The notes under the pieces are model-generated. The model had not been told where the DNA came from. It saw only the letters and a program-made list of their open reading frames with translations, and searched no databases. 64,000 bases of DNA, taken from the NCBI GenBank assembly GCA_963789025.1, contig CAWBIT010000008.1, positions 496,001-560,000 on the forward strand. The letters run 5' to 3'. Position 1 is the stretch's first letter. Each line of letters opens with the position of its first letter. Position numbers and translations under genes: made by a program. This DNA is from AP-15 sp963789025. Its GTDB lineage: Bacteria > Pseudomonadota > Alphaproteobacteria > ATCC43930 > CGMCC-115725. Shown piece after piece: positions 41,430 through 50,349 of the stretch.

Positions 41430-42152
41430 ATGACAGATTCGCTCGCTCCTCTCGCTGAAACCATCACGCGCGACGGCTTTGCCTTTGTGCGCGCGCCGGA
41501 AATGGGGCGCCTGCTGGAGGAGGATGGCCTTGCCGATTGGGAGGGTTTTGCCGCGACCTGGGGCGATCTCGGTGTCGACGCCTACATGGCCGATGGCGGA
41601 CGCTACCGCCGCCGCCGGTTCGGGGTCTTTCGCGCCGCACCGGCCGGGATCACCAGGAAGCCGCACCAGCCGCACTACCAGAGCCGCGACTACAACCCGC
41701 TCAACGGCGGCGTCGAGCGCTGGTTCGAACCGGTCACCGACGCGGCCGCGCGCCACCCGGCGCTGACCGCGATCCTTCACACCTGCCAGTCGCTGTTCGA
41801 CCGGCTGACCCCGGCCGAGCTGCGGCCCGAGGCCTGGCATGTCGAGACGCACCAGTTCCGCATCGAAACGCGGTCCGGCCAGGAGGGTCGGCCGACCCCG
41901 GAAGGCATGCACCGCGACGGGGTCGACTGGGTGTTGGTGCTGATGGTCCGCCGCGAGAACGTCGCGAGCGGCGAAACCACGATCTACGACCTCATCCGGC
42001 GCCCACTCGGCAGCTTCACGCTGACCGCTCCGCTCGACTCCGCGCTGGTCGACGACAGCCGCGTCTATCATGGCGTGACCCCGGTCGAGCCGCTCGATCC
42101 GGCGCGCCCCGCCTACCGCGACGTCTTGGTGGTGACGTTCCGCCGGGAATAA
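41430..42152 (+). CDS. 2-oxoglutarate/Fe(II) dioxygenase, IDO-like (PF10014 type)
   Basis: This 240-residue protein has an iron-binding HxD in PEGMHRDGVDWVLVLMV, a distal His in DDSRVYHGVTPV and Arg in VVTFRRE, the pattern of the PF10014 family that includes L-isoleucine dioxygenase. KPHQPHYQSRDYNPLNGGVE is the typical N-terminal segment. Such enzymes hydroxylate free amino acids or related acids. It is third in the LLM cluster, starting 10 bp after the second LLM gene. Confidence 0.8.
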   Translation: MTDSLAPLAETITRDGFAFVRAPEMGRLLEEDGLADWEGFAATWGDLGVDAYMADGGRYRRRRFGVFRAAPAGITRKPHQPHYQSRDYNPLNGGVERWFEPVTDAAARHPALTAILHTCQSLFDRLTPAELRPEAWHVETHQFRIETRSGQEGRPTPEGMHRDGVDWVLVLMVRRENVASGETTIYDLIRRPLGSFTLTAPLDSALVDDSRVYHGVTPVEPLDPARPAYRDVLVVTFRRE

Positions 42153-42235
42153 GCCGGGCAATTGGTGACAGCGGGTGGGCCTGACGTTATCGTTCCCGCC
42201 GGCCCACCACTCAGCAAACGAAAAAGGAGCTTGCG

Positions 42236-42958
42236 ATGCTCGATCTCCACTTTTGGCCGACGCCGAACGGGAAAAAGGTCACGATCCTGCTCGAAGAATT
42301 GGGTCTCGATTACAATTTGGTTCCCTGCAATATCGGGCGCGGCGACCAGTTCAAGCCCGACTTCCTAAAGATCAATCCCAATCACCGCATGCCGGTCCTG
42401 GTCGACCACAATCCCAAGGGCGGCGGCGCGCCGATCAGCATTTTCGAATCCGGCGCGATCATGATGTATCTCGCGGAAAAGGAAGGCCGCTTCTTCCCAC
42501 AGGACCTTCGCGGGAAATACGAGGTCACTCAGTGGGTGATATGGCAGATGGCCAATCAGGGTCCGAAGCTCGGCGAATGCGGACATTTCCGCCGGGCGGG
42601 CCCCGACGCCGGCGACCTGACCTATCCGATCCGCCGCTTCACTGACGAGGCCAACCGGCTCTACGGCGTCATGAACAATCGGCTCTACGACCGGCGCTAT
42701 CTTGCCGGCGACGAATACACGATTGCCGACATGATTTCCTATCCGTGGACCGCCAACGCCGAGGCTCAAGGGCAGGATATCGGCGAGTTCAAATACTTCA
42801 AGCGCTGGTTCGACGAGGTCGGCAACCGCCCGGCGGTCAAGCGCGGGATGGAGACCGGCAACAATCTGCGCGTCGACCCCGCCACATTGAGCGACCAGGA
42901 GCGGGCGCAGATGCGCAAGATTATGTACAACCAGCGCGCCATCCCCGCCCCGGCGTAA
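42236..42958 (+). CDS. glutathione S-transferase, Nu-class (YfcG/YghU-like)
   Basis: This 240-residue protein has a thioredoxin-fold N-terminal domain starting LHFWPTPNGKKVTILLEELG. The segments NPNHRMPVLVD and FESGAIMMYLAEK contact glutathione. A helical C-terminal domain follows with YLAGDEYTIADMISYPWTAN. The TPNGKK motif is that of Nu-class enzymes, which can act as disulfide reductases. AAGGAG is six bases before the ATG. It lies 83 bp after the dioxygenase and could remove electrophiles or cleave C-S bonds. Confidence 0.85.
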   Translation: MLDLHFWPTPNGKKVTILLEELGLDYNLVPCNIGRGDQFKPDFLKINPNHRMPVLVDHNPKGGGAPISIFESGAIMMYLAEKEGRFFPQDLRGKYEVTQWVIWQMANQGPKLGECGHFRRAGPDAGDLTYPIRRFTDEANRLYGVMNNRLYDRRYLAGDEYTIADMISYPWTANAEAQGQDIGEFKYFKRWFDEVGNRPAVKRGMETGNNLRVDPATLSDQERAQMRKIMYNQRAIPAPA

Positions 42959-43039
42959 GTCCCACTCGCGCGACGGCGGGCCGCGCGCGCTGGTGAGACG
43001 TCTGCTCATACTCGGCGATCTGCGGAAAGGGAGACGGAA

Positions 43040-43687
43040 ATGCCCGAGAACAAACGGACCAGGCCCACAGCTTCCGTCGCACCGCCAAGGCCGCCTTTGC
43101 TCGTGCCTCACCCGCCGAGCGCCCCGTTGCTGCCGCCGGCGCATGTCGTCGATTTGATGACCGTCGAAGGATCGGCGGTGTTCGACGCGCAGTGGAAGGC
43201 GATGGAGGCGAAAATCGTCGAGTGCCCGGCATTGACGGACGCCATGCCCGAATTCAGGACGACCTACGACATAGAGCCATATGCCGGGGTGAGCGGGTTT
43301 GACGATTCCGCGTGGCCGGTGGTTGCCGCCGACGATTTGGGCGCGAGGCGGGGCGGCGGCATGGTGTCGTTCTTCTGGTATCGCACAAAGCTGACGATCC
43401 CGGCAAATGCCGCGGGCTTCGACACTTCCGGCGCAATGATGGTGCTGCGGGTGAATGTCGACGATTACGCGGAAATCTGGGTCGATGGCGAGATGCCGCG
43501 GGCTGCCGGCCGGCCGAGCCCCGGCACGATCCAGGGGTTCAACATGCCGCATCGCCTGGTGCTCGCCAATCCCGTCACCCCCGGCGACAAGTTCGAGATC
43601 GCGGTCTTCGCGATCAACGGGCCGATCTCGGCCGCGCCGGCCAATTTCCTCTGGTTTCGCGAGGCGAAGATCGAATTCTTCCGCTGA
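43040..43687 (+). CDS. galactose-binding-like jelly-roll protein, unknown function
   Basis: This 215-residue protein has a Pro-rich start, then a beta-sandwich pattern: YAGVSGFDDSAWPVVAADDL, FFWYRTKLTIPANA, MVLRVNVDDYAEIWVDGEMP, GFNMPHRLVLANPV and FEIAVFAINGPIS. These are features of the carbohydrate-binding jelly roll found in beta-galactosidases and some gluconolactonase-linked proteins. It has no catalytic domain or clear signal peptide. It is last in the plus-strand cluster and converges with truA. Confidence 0.6.
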   Translation: MPENKRTRPTASVAPPRPPLLVPHPPSAPLLPPAHVVDLMTVEGSAVFDAQWKAMEAKIVECPALTDAMPEFRTTYDIEPYAGVSGFDDSAWPVVAADDLGARRGGGMVSFFWYRTKLTIPANAAGFDTSGAMMVLRVNVDDYAEIWVDGEMPRAAGRPSPGTIQGFNMPHRLVLANPVTPGDKFEIAVFAINGPISAAPANFLWFREAKIEFFR

Positions 43688-43694
43688 CGGCGCT

Positions 43695-44441
43695 TCAGCG
43701 CGGCGGATAGCGGATTTCGACCAAATACAGGCCTTCGGGGGGTGCGGTCGGGCCGCCGGCGCGACGATCGCGGGCCGCGAGGGCGCGGGCAACATCGTCG
43801 GGACGCCACCGCCCGAGACCGACCAGCTTCAATGTGCCGGCCATGTTGCGCACCTGGTGATGGAGGAACGAGCGGGCGTGAGCCGTGATATGGATCTCAT
43901 CGCCGGCGCGGCCGACCTCCAGCGCATCGAGCGTCTTCAGCGGCGACCGCGCCTGGCACAGCGAGTCGCGGAAGGTCGAAAAATCGTGATGCCCGACCAG
44001 GTGACGGGCGCCGGCGCGCATTGCCGCGACGTCGAGCGGCGGCGCGACTTGCCACACCCGACCGCGTTCGAGCGCCGGCGGGGCGCGGCGGTTGAGGATG
44101 CGGTAGAGATAAACCCGGCCGACCGCCGACAGCCGGGCGTCGAACTCGTCGCAAACGCGCTCGACTGAAAGGACGCTGATCGCGTTCGGCCGAAGATAAT
44201 GGTTGACGGCGCCGCGCAGCACCTCCGGCGCCGCCGCGCGGGCGAGATCGAGATGCGCAGTCTGGCCTAATGCATGCACCCCGGCGTCGGTCCGCCCCGC
44301 CCCGTGGACGGTGACGGTCTCTCCGCAGAATTTATGGATGGCAGTTTCGAGCGCTTCTTGAACCGAAAGACCGTTCGCCTGGCGCTGCCAGCCGACCAGC
44401 CCGCTGCCGTCATATTCGATGGTCAGCTTGTAGCGGGGCAC
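43695..44441 (-). CDS. truA: tRNA pseudouridine(38-40) synthase
   Basis: This 248-residue TruA has the catalytic Asp in HGAGRTDAGVHALGQ and the N-terminal YKLTIEYDGSGLVGWQRQ. ARSFLHHQVRNMAGTLKLVG and the PEGLYLVEIRYP tail also match. It isomerises uridines in the anticodon stem. The GTG start overlaps the end of fmt by 19 bp, consistent with a def-fmt-truA operon. Confidence 0.93.
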   Translation of the reverse strand: MPRYKLTIEYDGSGLVGWQRQANGLSVQEALETAIHKFCGETVTVHGAGRTDAGVHALGQTAHLDLARAAAPEVLRGAVNHYLRPNAISVLSVERVCDEFDARLSAVGRVYLYRILNRRAPPALERGRVWQVAPPLDVAAMRAGARHLVGHHDFSTFRDSLCQARSPLKTLDALEVGRAGDEIHITAHARSFLHHQVRNMAGTLKLVGLGRWRPDDVARALAARDRRAGGPTAPPEGLYLVEIRYPPR

Positions 44442-45343
44442 GGCAGCCTCGTCCCGGGGGGGATTGGAAATCCGCGCAGGAAGGCCGGGGTGTCGAGCAC
44501 GGCCCGGCCCGGCCGCTGCAGCCGCAACAGGCGCAGAACTCCCTCGCCGCAGGCAACGGTCAAGCGGTCGTCGAGCACGGTGCCCGGAACGCCTCCCGCC
44601 GGACCGGGGAGATCGACCGCCGCGTGCACTCGAATCCTCTCGCCGCCGGTCTCGAAAAAGCACCCCGGCCAGGGGTCCAATGCCCGGACCCGCCGCTCAA
44701 GATCGGTCGAATGCAGCCGAAAATCGAGCCGGCCTTCCTCCCGGCCAATCTTGGCCGCATAGGTGACGCCCTCCTGCGGTTGTGGCGTGGCAATGAGCCG
44801 GCGTTCGGCGACCCCGTCGAGCGCCGCCAGCATCAGTCGTCCGCCGAGAATTGCGAGCTCGACCGAGAGGCTGGCGGATGTCGCATCGGACGCGATCGGC
44901 ACCGTCTCCTGCAACAGGATCGGGCCTGTATCGAGCCCTGCCTCCATCTGCATGATCGTGATCCCGGTCTCCCGGTCACCGGCGAGCAATGCCCGCTGGA
45001 TCGGCGCCGCGCCGCGCCAGCGCGGCAGCAACGAGGCATGCACGTTGAGACAGCCGAGCCGCGGCGCGGTCAGGATCGGCCGCGGCAAAATCAGACCGTA
45101 CGCGGCGACCACCGCGGCATCGGCGCCGAGCGCGGCGAAGGCGGCTTGCTCCGCTTCGTTCCGCAGGGTCGCCGGGCAGCGGACCGGCAGGCCGTGCTGC
45201 GCCGCCAGAGATTGAACCGGTGAGGGCTGTGGCCGGTGTCCGCGGCCGGCGGGGCGCGGCGGCTGCGTGTAGACGGCGGGGATCCGGTGCCCGGCCTCGA
45301 TCAGCGCGCCGAGGATCGTCGCGGCGAAAGCCGGCGTCCCCAT
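44423..45343 (-). CDS. fmt: methionyl-tRNA formyltransferase, start codon uncertain
   Basis: The enzyme has the expected residues: MGTPAFAATILGALI, PRPAGRGHRP, VVAAYGLILPRPIL, the catalytic LNVHASLLPRWRGAAPIQRA segment and MEAGLDTGPIL. It formylates initiator Met-tRNA. The family usually begins four to eight residues before FMGTP, but no ATG, GTG or TTG is available there between the def stop and this ATG. The frame does contain ATC (GPRRALYLVFMGTP after it) with AAAGG nine bases before, so a non-AUG start is possible. I give the first canonical start. Confidence 0.88.
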   Translation of the reverse strand: MGTPAFAATILGALIEAGHRIPAVYTQPPRPAGRGHRPQPSPVQSLAAQHGLPVRCPATLRNEAEQAAFAALGADAAVVAAYGLILPRPILTAPRLGCLNVHASLLPRWRGAAPIQRALLAGDRETGITIMQMEAGLDTGPILLQETVPIASDATSASLSVELAILGGRLMLAALDGVAERRLIATPQPQEGVTYAAKIGREEGRLDFRLHSTDLERRVRALDPWPGCFFETGGERIRVHAAVDLPGPAGGVPGTVLDDRLTVACGEGVLRLLRLQRPGRAVLDTPAFLRGFPIPPGTRLPCPATS

Positions 45344-45402
45344 GAAAACGAGGTAGAGCGCTCGTCGCGGACCGATCGTGTTTATCCTTTGCGCCTCTGG
45401 GG

Positions 45403-45930
45403 TCAGGCGGCGGTCGCAGCTACCCGGCTGCGTTTGGCCTTGGCGAGCTTGCGCAGGATCATCCCGCGTTTCAGCGAGGAGATGTGGTCGACAAAGAGGA
45501 CGCCGTCGAGGTGATCGATCTCGTGCTGCAGGCACATCGCGAGCAGCCCCGACGCCTCGATCTCCCGAATTTCGTTCTGGTAATCGAGGTAGCGCAGCCG
45601 GATCTTCGCCGGGCGCGTGACCTCGGCATAGTGTTCCGGCAGGGACAGGCAACCTTCATTGCCGGTCGTCAGCTCGGGCGACCGCCAGAGGATTTCCGGA
45701 TTGGCCAGCTGCAGCGGCTGCGGCTTCTCGCCCTCGCGCGCGACATCGAGGACAATGACCCGGCTCGATTGCCCGACCTGCGGGGCGGCGAGACCGATGC
45801 CGATCGCTCCGTACATCGTTTCGAGCATATCGTCCATCAGGCGCCTGATCTTGTCGTCGACCGCAGGCACCGGTCGTGCCTTGATCTTGAGCCGAGGATC
45901 GGGAGCCGTAATGATTGGAAGTTGTGCCAT
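45403..45930 (-). CDS. def: peptide deformylase
   Basis: This 175-residue metalloenzyme has all three signatures: motif 1 GIGLAAPQVG, motif 2 EGCLSLPEH with the metal-binding Cys, and motif 3 QHEIDHLDGVLF with two His ligands and catalytic Glu. It removes the formyl group from nascent proteins. It is directly upstream of fmt, the usual pairing. Confidence 0.95.
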   Translation of the reverse strand: MAQLPIITAPDPRLKIKARPVPAVDDKIRRLMDDMLETMYGAIGIGLAAPQVGQSSRVIVLDVAREGEKPQPLQLANPEILWRSPELTTGNEGCLSLPEHYAEVTRPAKIRLRYLDYQNEIREIEASGLLAMCLQHEIDHLDGVLFVDHISSLKRGMILRKLAKAKRSRVAATAA

Positions 45931-45994
45931 GCCAAGTAGTTAAGCGGCGGGCCGCTCAGCGTCAATATCGCAATTCGGCCGCCGCGAGCCGCGG

Positions 45995-46130
45995 TTTTCC
46001 CTCTCCACCCCTGGGGGCGGAGAGGGTCGGGGTGAGGTGGGGGATTCCGGAGAGCTTCCCCGCGACCCACCTCACCCTCCCATCGCTGCGCGACGGGCCC
46101 CTCCCTCTCCCCCCTGAAGGGCGGAGAGGG
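45995..46130. repeat. palindromic repeat D, copy 2
   Basis: ggttttccctctccacccc, gagggtcggggtgaggtggg, cacctcaccctcccatcgct and ctccctctccccc units form opposed arms as at 30171-30290. It overlaps the last ~20 codons of the adjacent aldolase-like gene. Confidence 0.7.
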
Positions 46131-47196
46131 GCTCAGATCCCAGGGCGCCGATAAATGTTTCGGCGATCTCATCTGCCGGGCGGCGCAGGATCGTTTCGTT
46201 GGTGAACAGCTCGAACTCGGCGCCCTTGGGGGAGGCGTGCAGGGCAGGCCGGATTGCGATGCCGCGCGCGAGCAGCCGCTCGGGCAGGCTCTCGGCACCG
46301 GCCCCGAAGACCTGCAGGCGCGTCACGTTGGTCGCCGCTGCGGGGCGTCGAACCTCGCAGGCGGGGTGTCGGCGCAGGGCCTGAAACAGGGTCTCGGCGG
46401 CAGCGACGGCCCGCTGACAGCGTTCGCCGAAGCCGTCGAGGTAATGCAAGGCCACCGCCGCATAGGGCCAAGCCTGGCGAAGACTGCCGCCGAACATGCG
46501 CCGCTGATGATAGAGGTTCTCGATCAGCTCCCTCGGCCCGGCGAGCACGGCGCCGGCGGCGGCGTTGAAGTATTTGTAGAGCGAGACGTAGACGGTGTCG
46601 AACAACGCGGCGTAGCTCGCCGGGGTTATCCCCGTGTAGGCCGAGGCGAGCAAGATGCGGGCACCATCGAGGTGAAGCCCGATCCGATGCTCCCGCGCAA
46701 AGGCGACGATCCGCTGCATCTCGGTGAAGTCGAAGACCTCGCCCTGGAGCCGGCGCACCGGGGATTCGATCGAGATCACGCCGACCGGGGTCGACACGCG
46801 GGCCTCCGGGAGGCGGGCGATCTCGTCCTCGATCTCGGCGAGGGTAAAGGTCGCGCGCTGCGGAGCGAGCGGGATCAGGGTCAGACCGCTCAGCTCCTGC
46901 GTGCAGTCACCGGTATCGTTGTAAATATGGCTCTCGCGCTGCACGAGCACCCGGCGGCCGCGCGTGGCGAGAACACGCAGCGCCAGATGGTTGGCGAGTG
47001 TCCCGCTCGGCAGAAACAGCGCCATCTCCTTGCCGAGCAGCGCCGCCATCCGTTCCTCGAGCTCAACGACGACTCCCTCCCGCGAGAATTCGTCGGCGGC
47101 AATGCCGCGCTCCTCGGCCAGCTGAACCAGCAACCGGGCATACTCGGCAGGCGACAAGCTCAAACCGTCGGAGCGAAAATGCACGGCGCGATCCAT
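46072..47196 (-). CDS. threonine aldolase-like PLP-dependent lyase
   Basis: This 374-residue fold-type I enzyme has LGKEMALFLPSGTLANHLAL, RESHIYNDTGDCTQELSG, HRIGLHLDGARILLAS and the PLP lysine in VSLYKYFNAAAGAVLAG. It matches the threonine aldolase/beta-eliminating lyase family. The natural C-terminus is probably near ETFIGALG; the last ~20 residues are read from a palindromic repeat. It starts 21 bp after the osmoprotectant ATPase gene on the same strand and may process an imported betaine-like or amino acid substrate. Confidence 0.82.
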   Translation of the reverse strand: MDRAVHFRSDGLSLSPAEYARLLVQLAEERGIAADEFSREGVVVELEERMAALLGKEMALFLPSGTLANHLALRVLATRGRRVLVQRESHIYNDTGDCTQELSGLTLIPLAPQRATFTLAEIEDEIARLPEARVSTPVGVISIESPVRRLQGEVFDFTEMQRIVAFAREHRIGLHLDGARILLASAYTGITPASYAALFDTVYVSLYKYFNAAAGAVLAGPRELIENLYHQRRMFGGSLRQAWPYAAVALHYLDGFGERCQRAVAAAETLFQALRRHPACEVRRPAAATNVTRLQVFGAGAESLPERLLARGIAIRPALHASPKGAEFELFTNETILRRPADEIAETFIGALGSEPLSALQGGEGGARRAAMGG

Positions 47197-47217
47197 TCTC
47201 TGCCGCTCCTATGAAAT

Positions 47218-48141
47218 TTACCGCACGAGATCGGCGAGCACGATTGCCCCGACCTTGCGGCCCGCGGCGTCGGATACCGGCAGCCGGTCGGTGCGGCGCG
47301 TGGTCATCGCCGAGAGCGCGTCGCGCAGCGATGTGTCGAGAGAGAGCGGCTCACCTTCGGCGGTTTCGCCGGGACGCATGCGGTCGGCGATCTTCCGCAC
47401 CGAGAGGAGCTTGAGGCCGATGCCCTGTCTGCCGACAAAGTCGGCCACAAACCCGCTCGCCGGTTGCTCGAGGATGTCGATTGGCGAGCCGAGCTGGGCG
47501 ATCCGGCCTTCTTGCATCACTGCGATATGGGTGGCGAGGCGCAGCGCCTCTTCGATGTCGTGGGTCACGAACACGATGGTTTTCTTCATCGCCCGGTGGA
47601 TGCGCAACAGTTCCACCTGCAAATCGTCGCGAGTCAGCGGGTCGACCGCGCCGAACGGCTCGTCCATCAGCAGCAGTTCGGGATCGGCAGCGAGCGCACG
47701 GGCGACCCCCACGCGCTGCTGCTCGCCCCCCGAAAGCTGGTGCGGGTATTTCCCGCGATAAGTTTCCGGCTCTAGCCGAAATATCTCGAGCAGCTCGGCG
47801 ACCCGCTCGACCCGCCGCGCCCGCGGCCATTTGAGGAGGTGCGGGACAGTGGCGATGTTGTCCTCGACCGTCCAATGCGGAAAGAGGCCGATCGATTGGA
47901 TCGCGTATCCGATACGACGCCGCAGCTGCTCGGCCGGGACGGTCGCGATGTCCTCACCAGCGACCCGGATTTGTCCCGCATCGGCCGCGATCAGCCGGTT
48001 GATCATCTTCAATGTCGTCGATTTGCCGCAGCCGGACGACCCCAGCAGCACACAGAAATCGCCCGCTGGGACGGTCAATGATAGCCGGTCGACGACCCGG
48101 CGGTCGCCGTAAACTTTCGTGACATCGTCGATCTCGATCAT
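47218..48141 (-). CDS. osmoprotectant (glycine betaine) ABC transporter ATP-binding protein
   Basis: This 307-residue ATPase has Walker A LLGSSGCGKSTTLKMI, Q-loop IGYAIQSIGLFPHWTV, signature LSGGEQQRVGVARALAADP and Walker B LLMDEPFGAVDPLTR, plus a C-terminal CBS-like regulatory part (LSAMTTRRTDRLPVSDAAGR). This is the OpuBA/YehX type. It overlaps the permease stop by 4 bp. Together with the binding protein it would import betaine, choline or similar solutes. Confidence 0.9.
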   Translation of the reverse strand: MIEIDDVTKVYGDRRVVDRLSLTVPAGDFCVLLGSSGCGKSTTLKMINRLIAADAGQIRVAGEDIATVPAEQLRRRIGYAIQSIGLFPHWTVEDNIATVPHLLKWPRARRVERVAELLEIFRLEPETYRGKYPHQLSGGEQQRVGVARALAADPELLLMDEPFGAVDPLTRDDLQVELLRIHRAMKKTIVFVTHDIEEALRLATHIAVMQEGRIAQLGSPIDILEQPASGFVADFVGRQGIGLKLLSVRKIADRMRPGETAEGEPLSLDTSLRDALSAMTTRRTDRLPVSDAAGRKVGAIVLADLVR

Positions 48142-49349
48142 AGCGCAAAGCGCCGGCGCAATATGGCGGTCAGGATCTGCAGCATAAAGTCGGCGGCGAG
48201 CGCGAGAAAGATGGCCGGCAGGGCGCCGAGCAAGACGAGATCGACGGCATATTGGCCGAGGCCCTCAAAGACGAAGGTTCCGAGACCGCCCGCGCCGATC
48301 AGCGCGGCGACCACCGCCAAGCCGATCGCCTGCACGGTAACGATGCGCAGCCCGGCGAGCAACACCGGCAAGGCGAGCGGCAATTCGATCTCTCGGAAGA
48401 TCTGGGCGGGGCTCATCCCCATGCCGCGTCCGGCTTCGATCGCGGCACTGTCGACGCCCGTCAACCCGACCGAAGTGCTGCGAACGACCGGCAAGAGCGC
48501 ATAAAGCACCAGCGCGATGATCGCCGGGGTCACCCCGATGCCGCCGATGCCGTAGGCGGCGAGTCGCGGCACCGCGGCGACCAGCGCCGACAAGGGAACG
48601 ATCAGCAATCCGAACAGCGCAATCGACGGGATCGTCTGCAGGATGTTCAAGACGGCGAATACCGGACCCTGCAACCCCGGGCGCCTGGCAGTGGCGAGGC
48701 CGAGAGGGAAGCCGATCGCCGCCGCGGCTCCGACCGATGCTCCAACCAGGGTCATGTGACGCGCCATCGCGTCGGCAAAGACCTGGCGGTGGATTTCGTA
48801 TTCCTTCGCGAGCGAAAGCGCGTCGAATAAACCGCTCGCCGCCAGCAGCAGCATGCCCGAAGCGATCCCGACCACCGCGACCAGCTGCGCAATAGTGCCG
48901 GCGCCGAGGCGCTGCAGCGCATCGCCCAAGGCGAGGGCGGCGCATGCAGCGAGGACCCAGAAAGCCGGACCCAGCGAAACGCGGGAGGCGGGGCTTGCGC
49001 TCCGCGCCAGGAGGCTCGCCGCCTGCCCCGCGGCGGCCAGGACAAGCAGCAGCAGTGCAGCGGCGAATGCGGCGACGGCGCAGTGGACCGCGCTGCTCGG
49101 CCGTATCAGGCATGCGGCCGCCAATGCCGCGCCCAGTACTACAACGCCGGCCGTCGGCAGAGCGCCGGCTGCCGCCCACAGCGGGATCGGCCTGCCCGAA
49201 ACGAGCCGGTTCGGCGCTTCGCCGACAAAGCCCGACAGCACAACTGCAGCCGCCGCAACGATTACCAATAGAGAGAGCACCTGGTTGCGAACGCCGATCG
49301 AAAGGAGGAGGGCAGGGCGGCGCGCGGCTAGCCTCGGCTGGACTGTCAT
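48138..49349 (-). CDS. osmoprotectant ABC transporter permease, YehY-like
   Basis: This 403-residue protein has extra N-terminal helices as in YehY. The transporter domain follows: HMTLVGASVGAAAAIGFPLG, FAVLNILQTIPSIALFGLLI, and an EAA-type loop AIEAGRGMGMSPAQIFREIE. It overlaps both neighbours by 4 bp (ATGA arrangement). YehZYX-type systems are low-affinity betaine transporters in other bacteria, so the physiological ligand may differ. Confidence 0.88.
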   Translation of the reverse strand: MTVQPRLAARRPALLLSIGVRNQVLSLLVIVAAAAVVLSGFVGEAPNRLVSGRPIPLWAAAGALPTAGVVVLGAALAAACLIRPSSAVHCAVAAFAAALLLLVLAAAGQAASLLARSASPASRVSLGPAFWVLAACAALALGDALQRLGAGTIAQLVAVVGIASGMLLLAASGLFDALSLAKEYEIHRQVFADAMARHMTLVGASVGAAAAIGFPLGLATARRPGLQGPVFAVLNILQTIPSIALFGLLIVPLSALVAAVPRLAAYGIGGIGVTPAIIALVLYALLPVVRSTSVGLTGVDSAAIEAGRGMGMSPAQIFREIELPLALPVLLAGLRIVTVQAIGLAVVAALIGAGGLGTFVFEGLGQYAVDLVLLGALPAIFLALAADFMLQILTAILRRRFAL

Positions 49350-50263
49350 TGCAGGAAATTCTTCGATTGGAGGTAGGAGACCGCGACCGCTGCGGCATCT
49401 TGCCCATCGACGGCAATCTCCGCGTTGAGCTTTTGCAGGGTCTCGAGCGTCAGGGAGGCGAAGACCGGATCGAGCACCGTCCGGATTACGGGATGCTCCT
49501 GCAGCACCGGCTCGCGGACGACCGGGGCCGGCGCGTAGACGATTTGCGCGCCCTTGTCGTCCCTCAGCGCGACGAGCCCGAGCGCCGCCAGGGCTCCGTC
49601 CGTGCCATAGGCCATCGCCGCGTTGACGCCGGACATCTCCTCGGCCGCGGCGCGCAGAGTAGCGGCGGTGTTGCCGCCCGACAAAGTCAGCAACTGCTCG
49701 TCCGATAGCCGGAAGCCGTATGTCGCCTCGAAAGCTGGCAATGCCGACGGGCTCTCGACAAACTCCGCCGAGGCGGCGAGCTTGATCCTGCCGCCCTCTT
49801 TTACGTAATTCGCAAAATCATCCATCGAGGCGAGATGTTGGCGCTCCGCCAAATCCCTGCGGACGGCGATCACCCAAGTGTTGTTCGCCGGCGCCGGGGT
49901 CAGCCACACGAGATGGTTCTTTTCCCGGCAGAGCGCCTCGACCAGCGCATAACCGCGCTGCCAATTCTTCCATGCCGGATCTTGCTCCTTGTGAAAGAAC
50001 AGCGCGCCGTTCCCGGTATATTCAGGGTAGATGTCGATCTGTCCCGCGAGAATGGCGGCGCGCACGATGTTGGTCGGCCCGAGTTGGATCTTGTTTTCGA
50101 CGGCAACGCCATGCGCCCGGAGCAGCGCCAAAATCATATTGCCGAGCAAGGCGCCTTCGGTGTCGATCTTCGACGCCACGACCACAGCCCCGCCGCGCGC
50201 CAGCGCCGGCGAGCCAATCAAAGCGGCGGCCAAAATAAGCGCGAGGGCGCCGTGAGAGCGCAC
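49346..50263 (-). CDS. osmoprotectant ABC transporter substrate-binding protein, OsmX/YehZ-like
   Basis: This 305-residue periplasmic protein has a signal peptide (ALALILAAALIGSPALA) and an OpuAC-type domain: VVVASKIDTEGALLGNMILA, LGPTNIVRAAILAGQIDIYP, EYTGNGALFF. LTLSGGNTAATLRAAAEEMS and MAYGTDGALAALGL follow. It is the first gene of the four-gene minus-strand operon. A perfect palindrome lies 86 bp upstream. Confidence 0.9.
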   Translation of the reverse strand: MRSHGALALILAAALIGSPALARGGAVVVASKIDTEGALLGNMILALLRAHGVAVENKIQLGPTNIVRAAILAGQIDIYPEYTGNGALFFHKEQDPAWKNWQRGYALVEALCREKNHLVWLTPAPANNTWVIAVRRDLAERQHLASMDDFANYVKEGGRIKLAASAEFVESPSALPAFEATYGFRLSDEQLLTLSGGNTAATLRAAAEEMSGVNAAMAYGTDGALAALGLVALRDDKGAQIVYAPAPVVREPVLQEHPVIRTVLDPVFASLTLETLQKLNAEIAVDGQDAAAVAVSYLQSKNFLQ

Positions 50264-50349
50264 GGCAGTTACACGGGTCTCTGAGATTTCAAGGACGTTT
50301 GCCCCGGCCGGCCGGTAGCGTGGAAGCGTCTCAGTGTGGCCCTCGGCTT

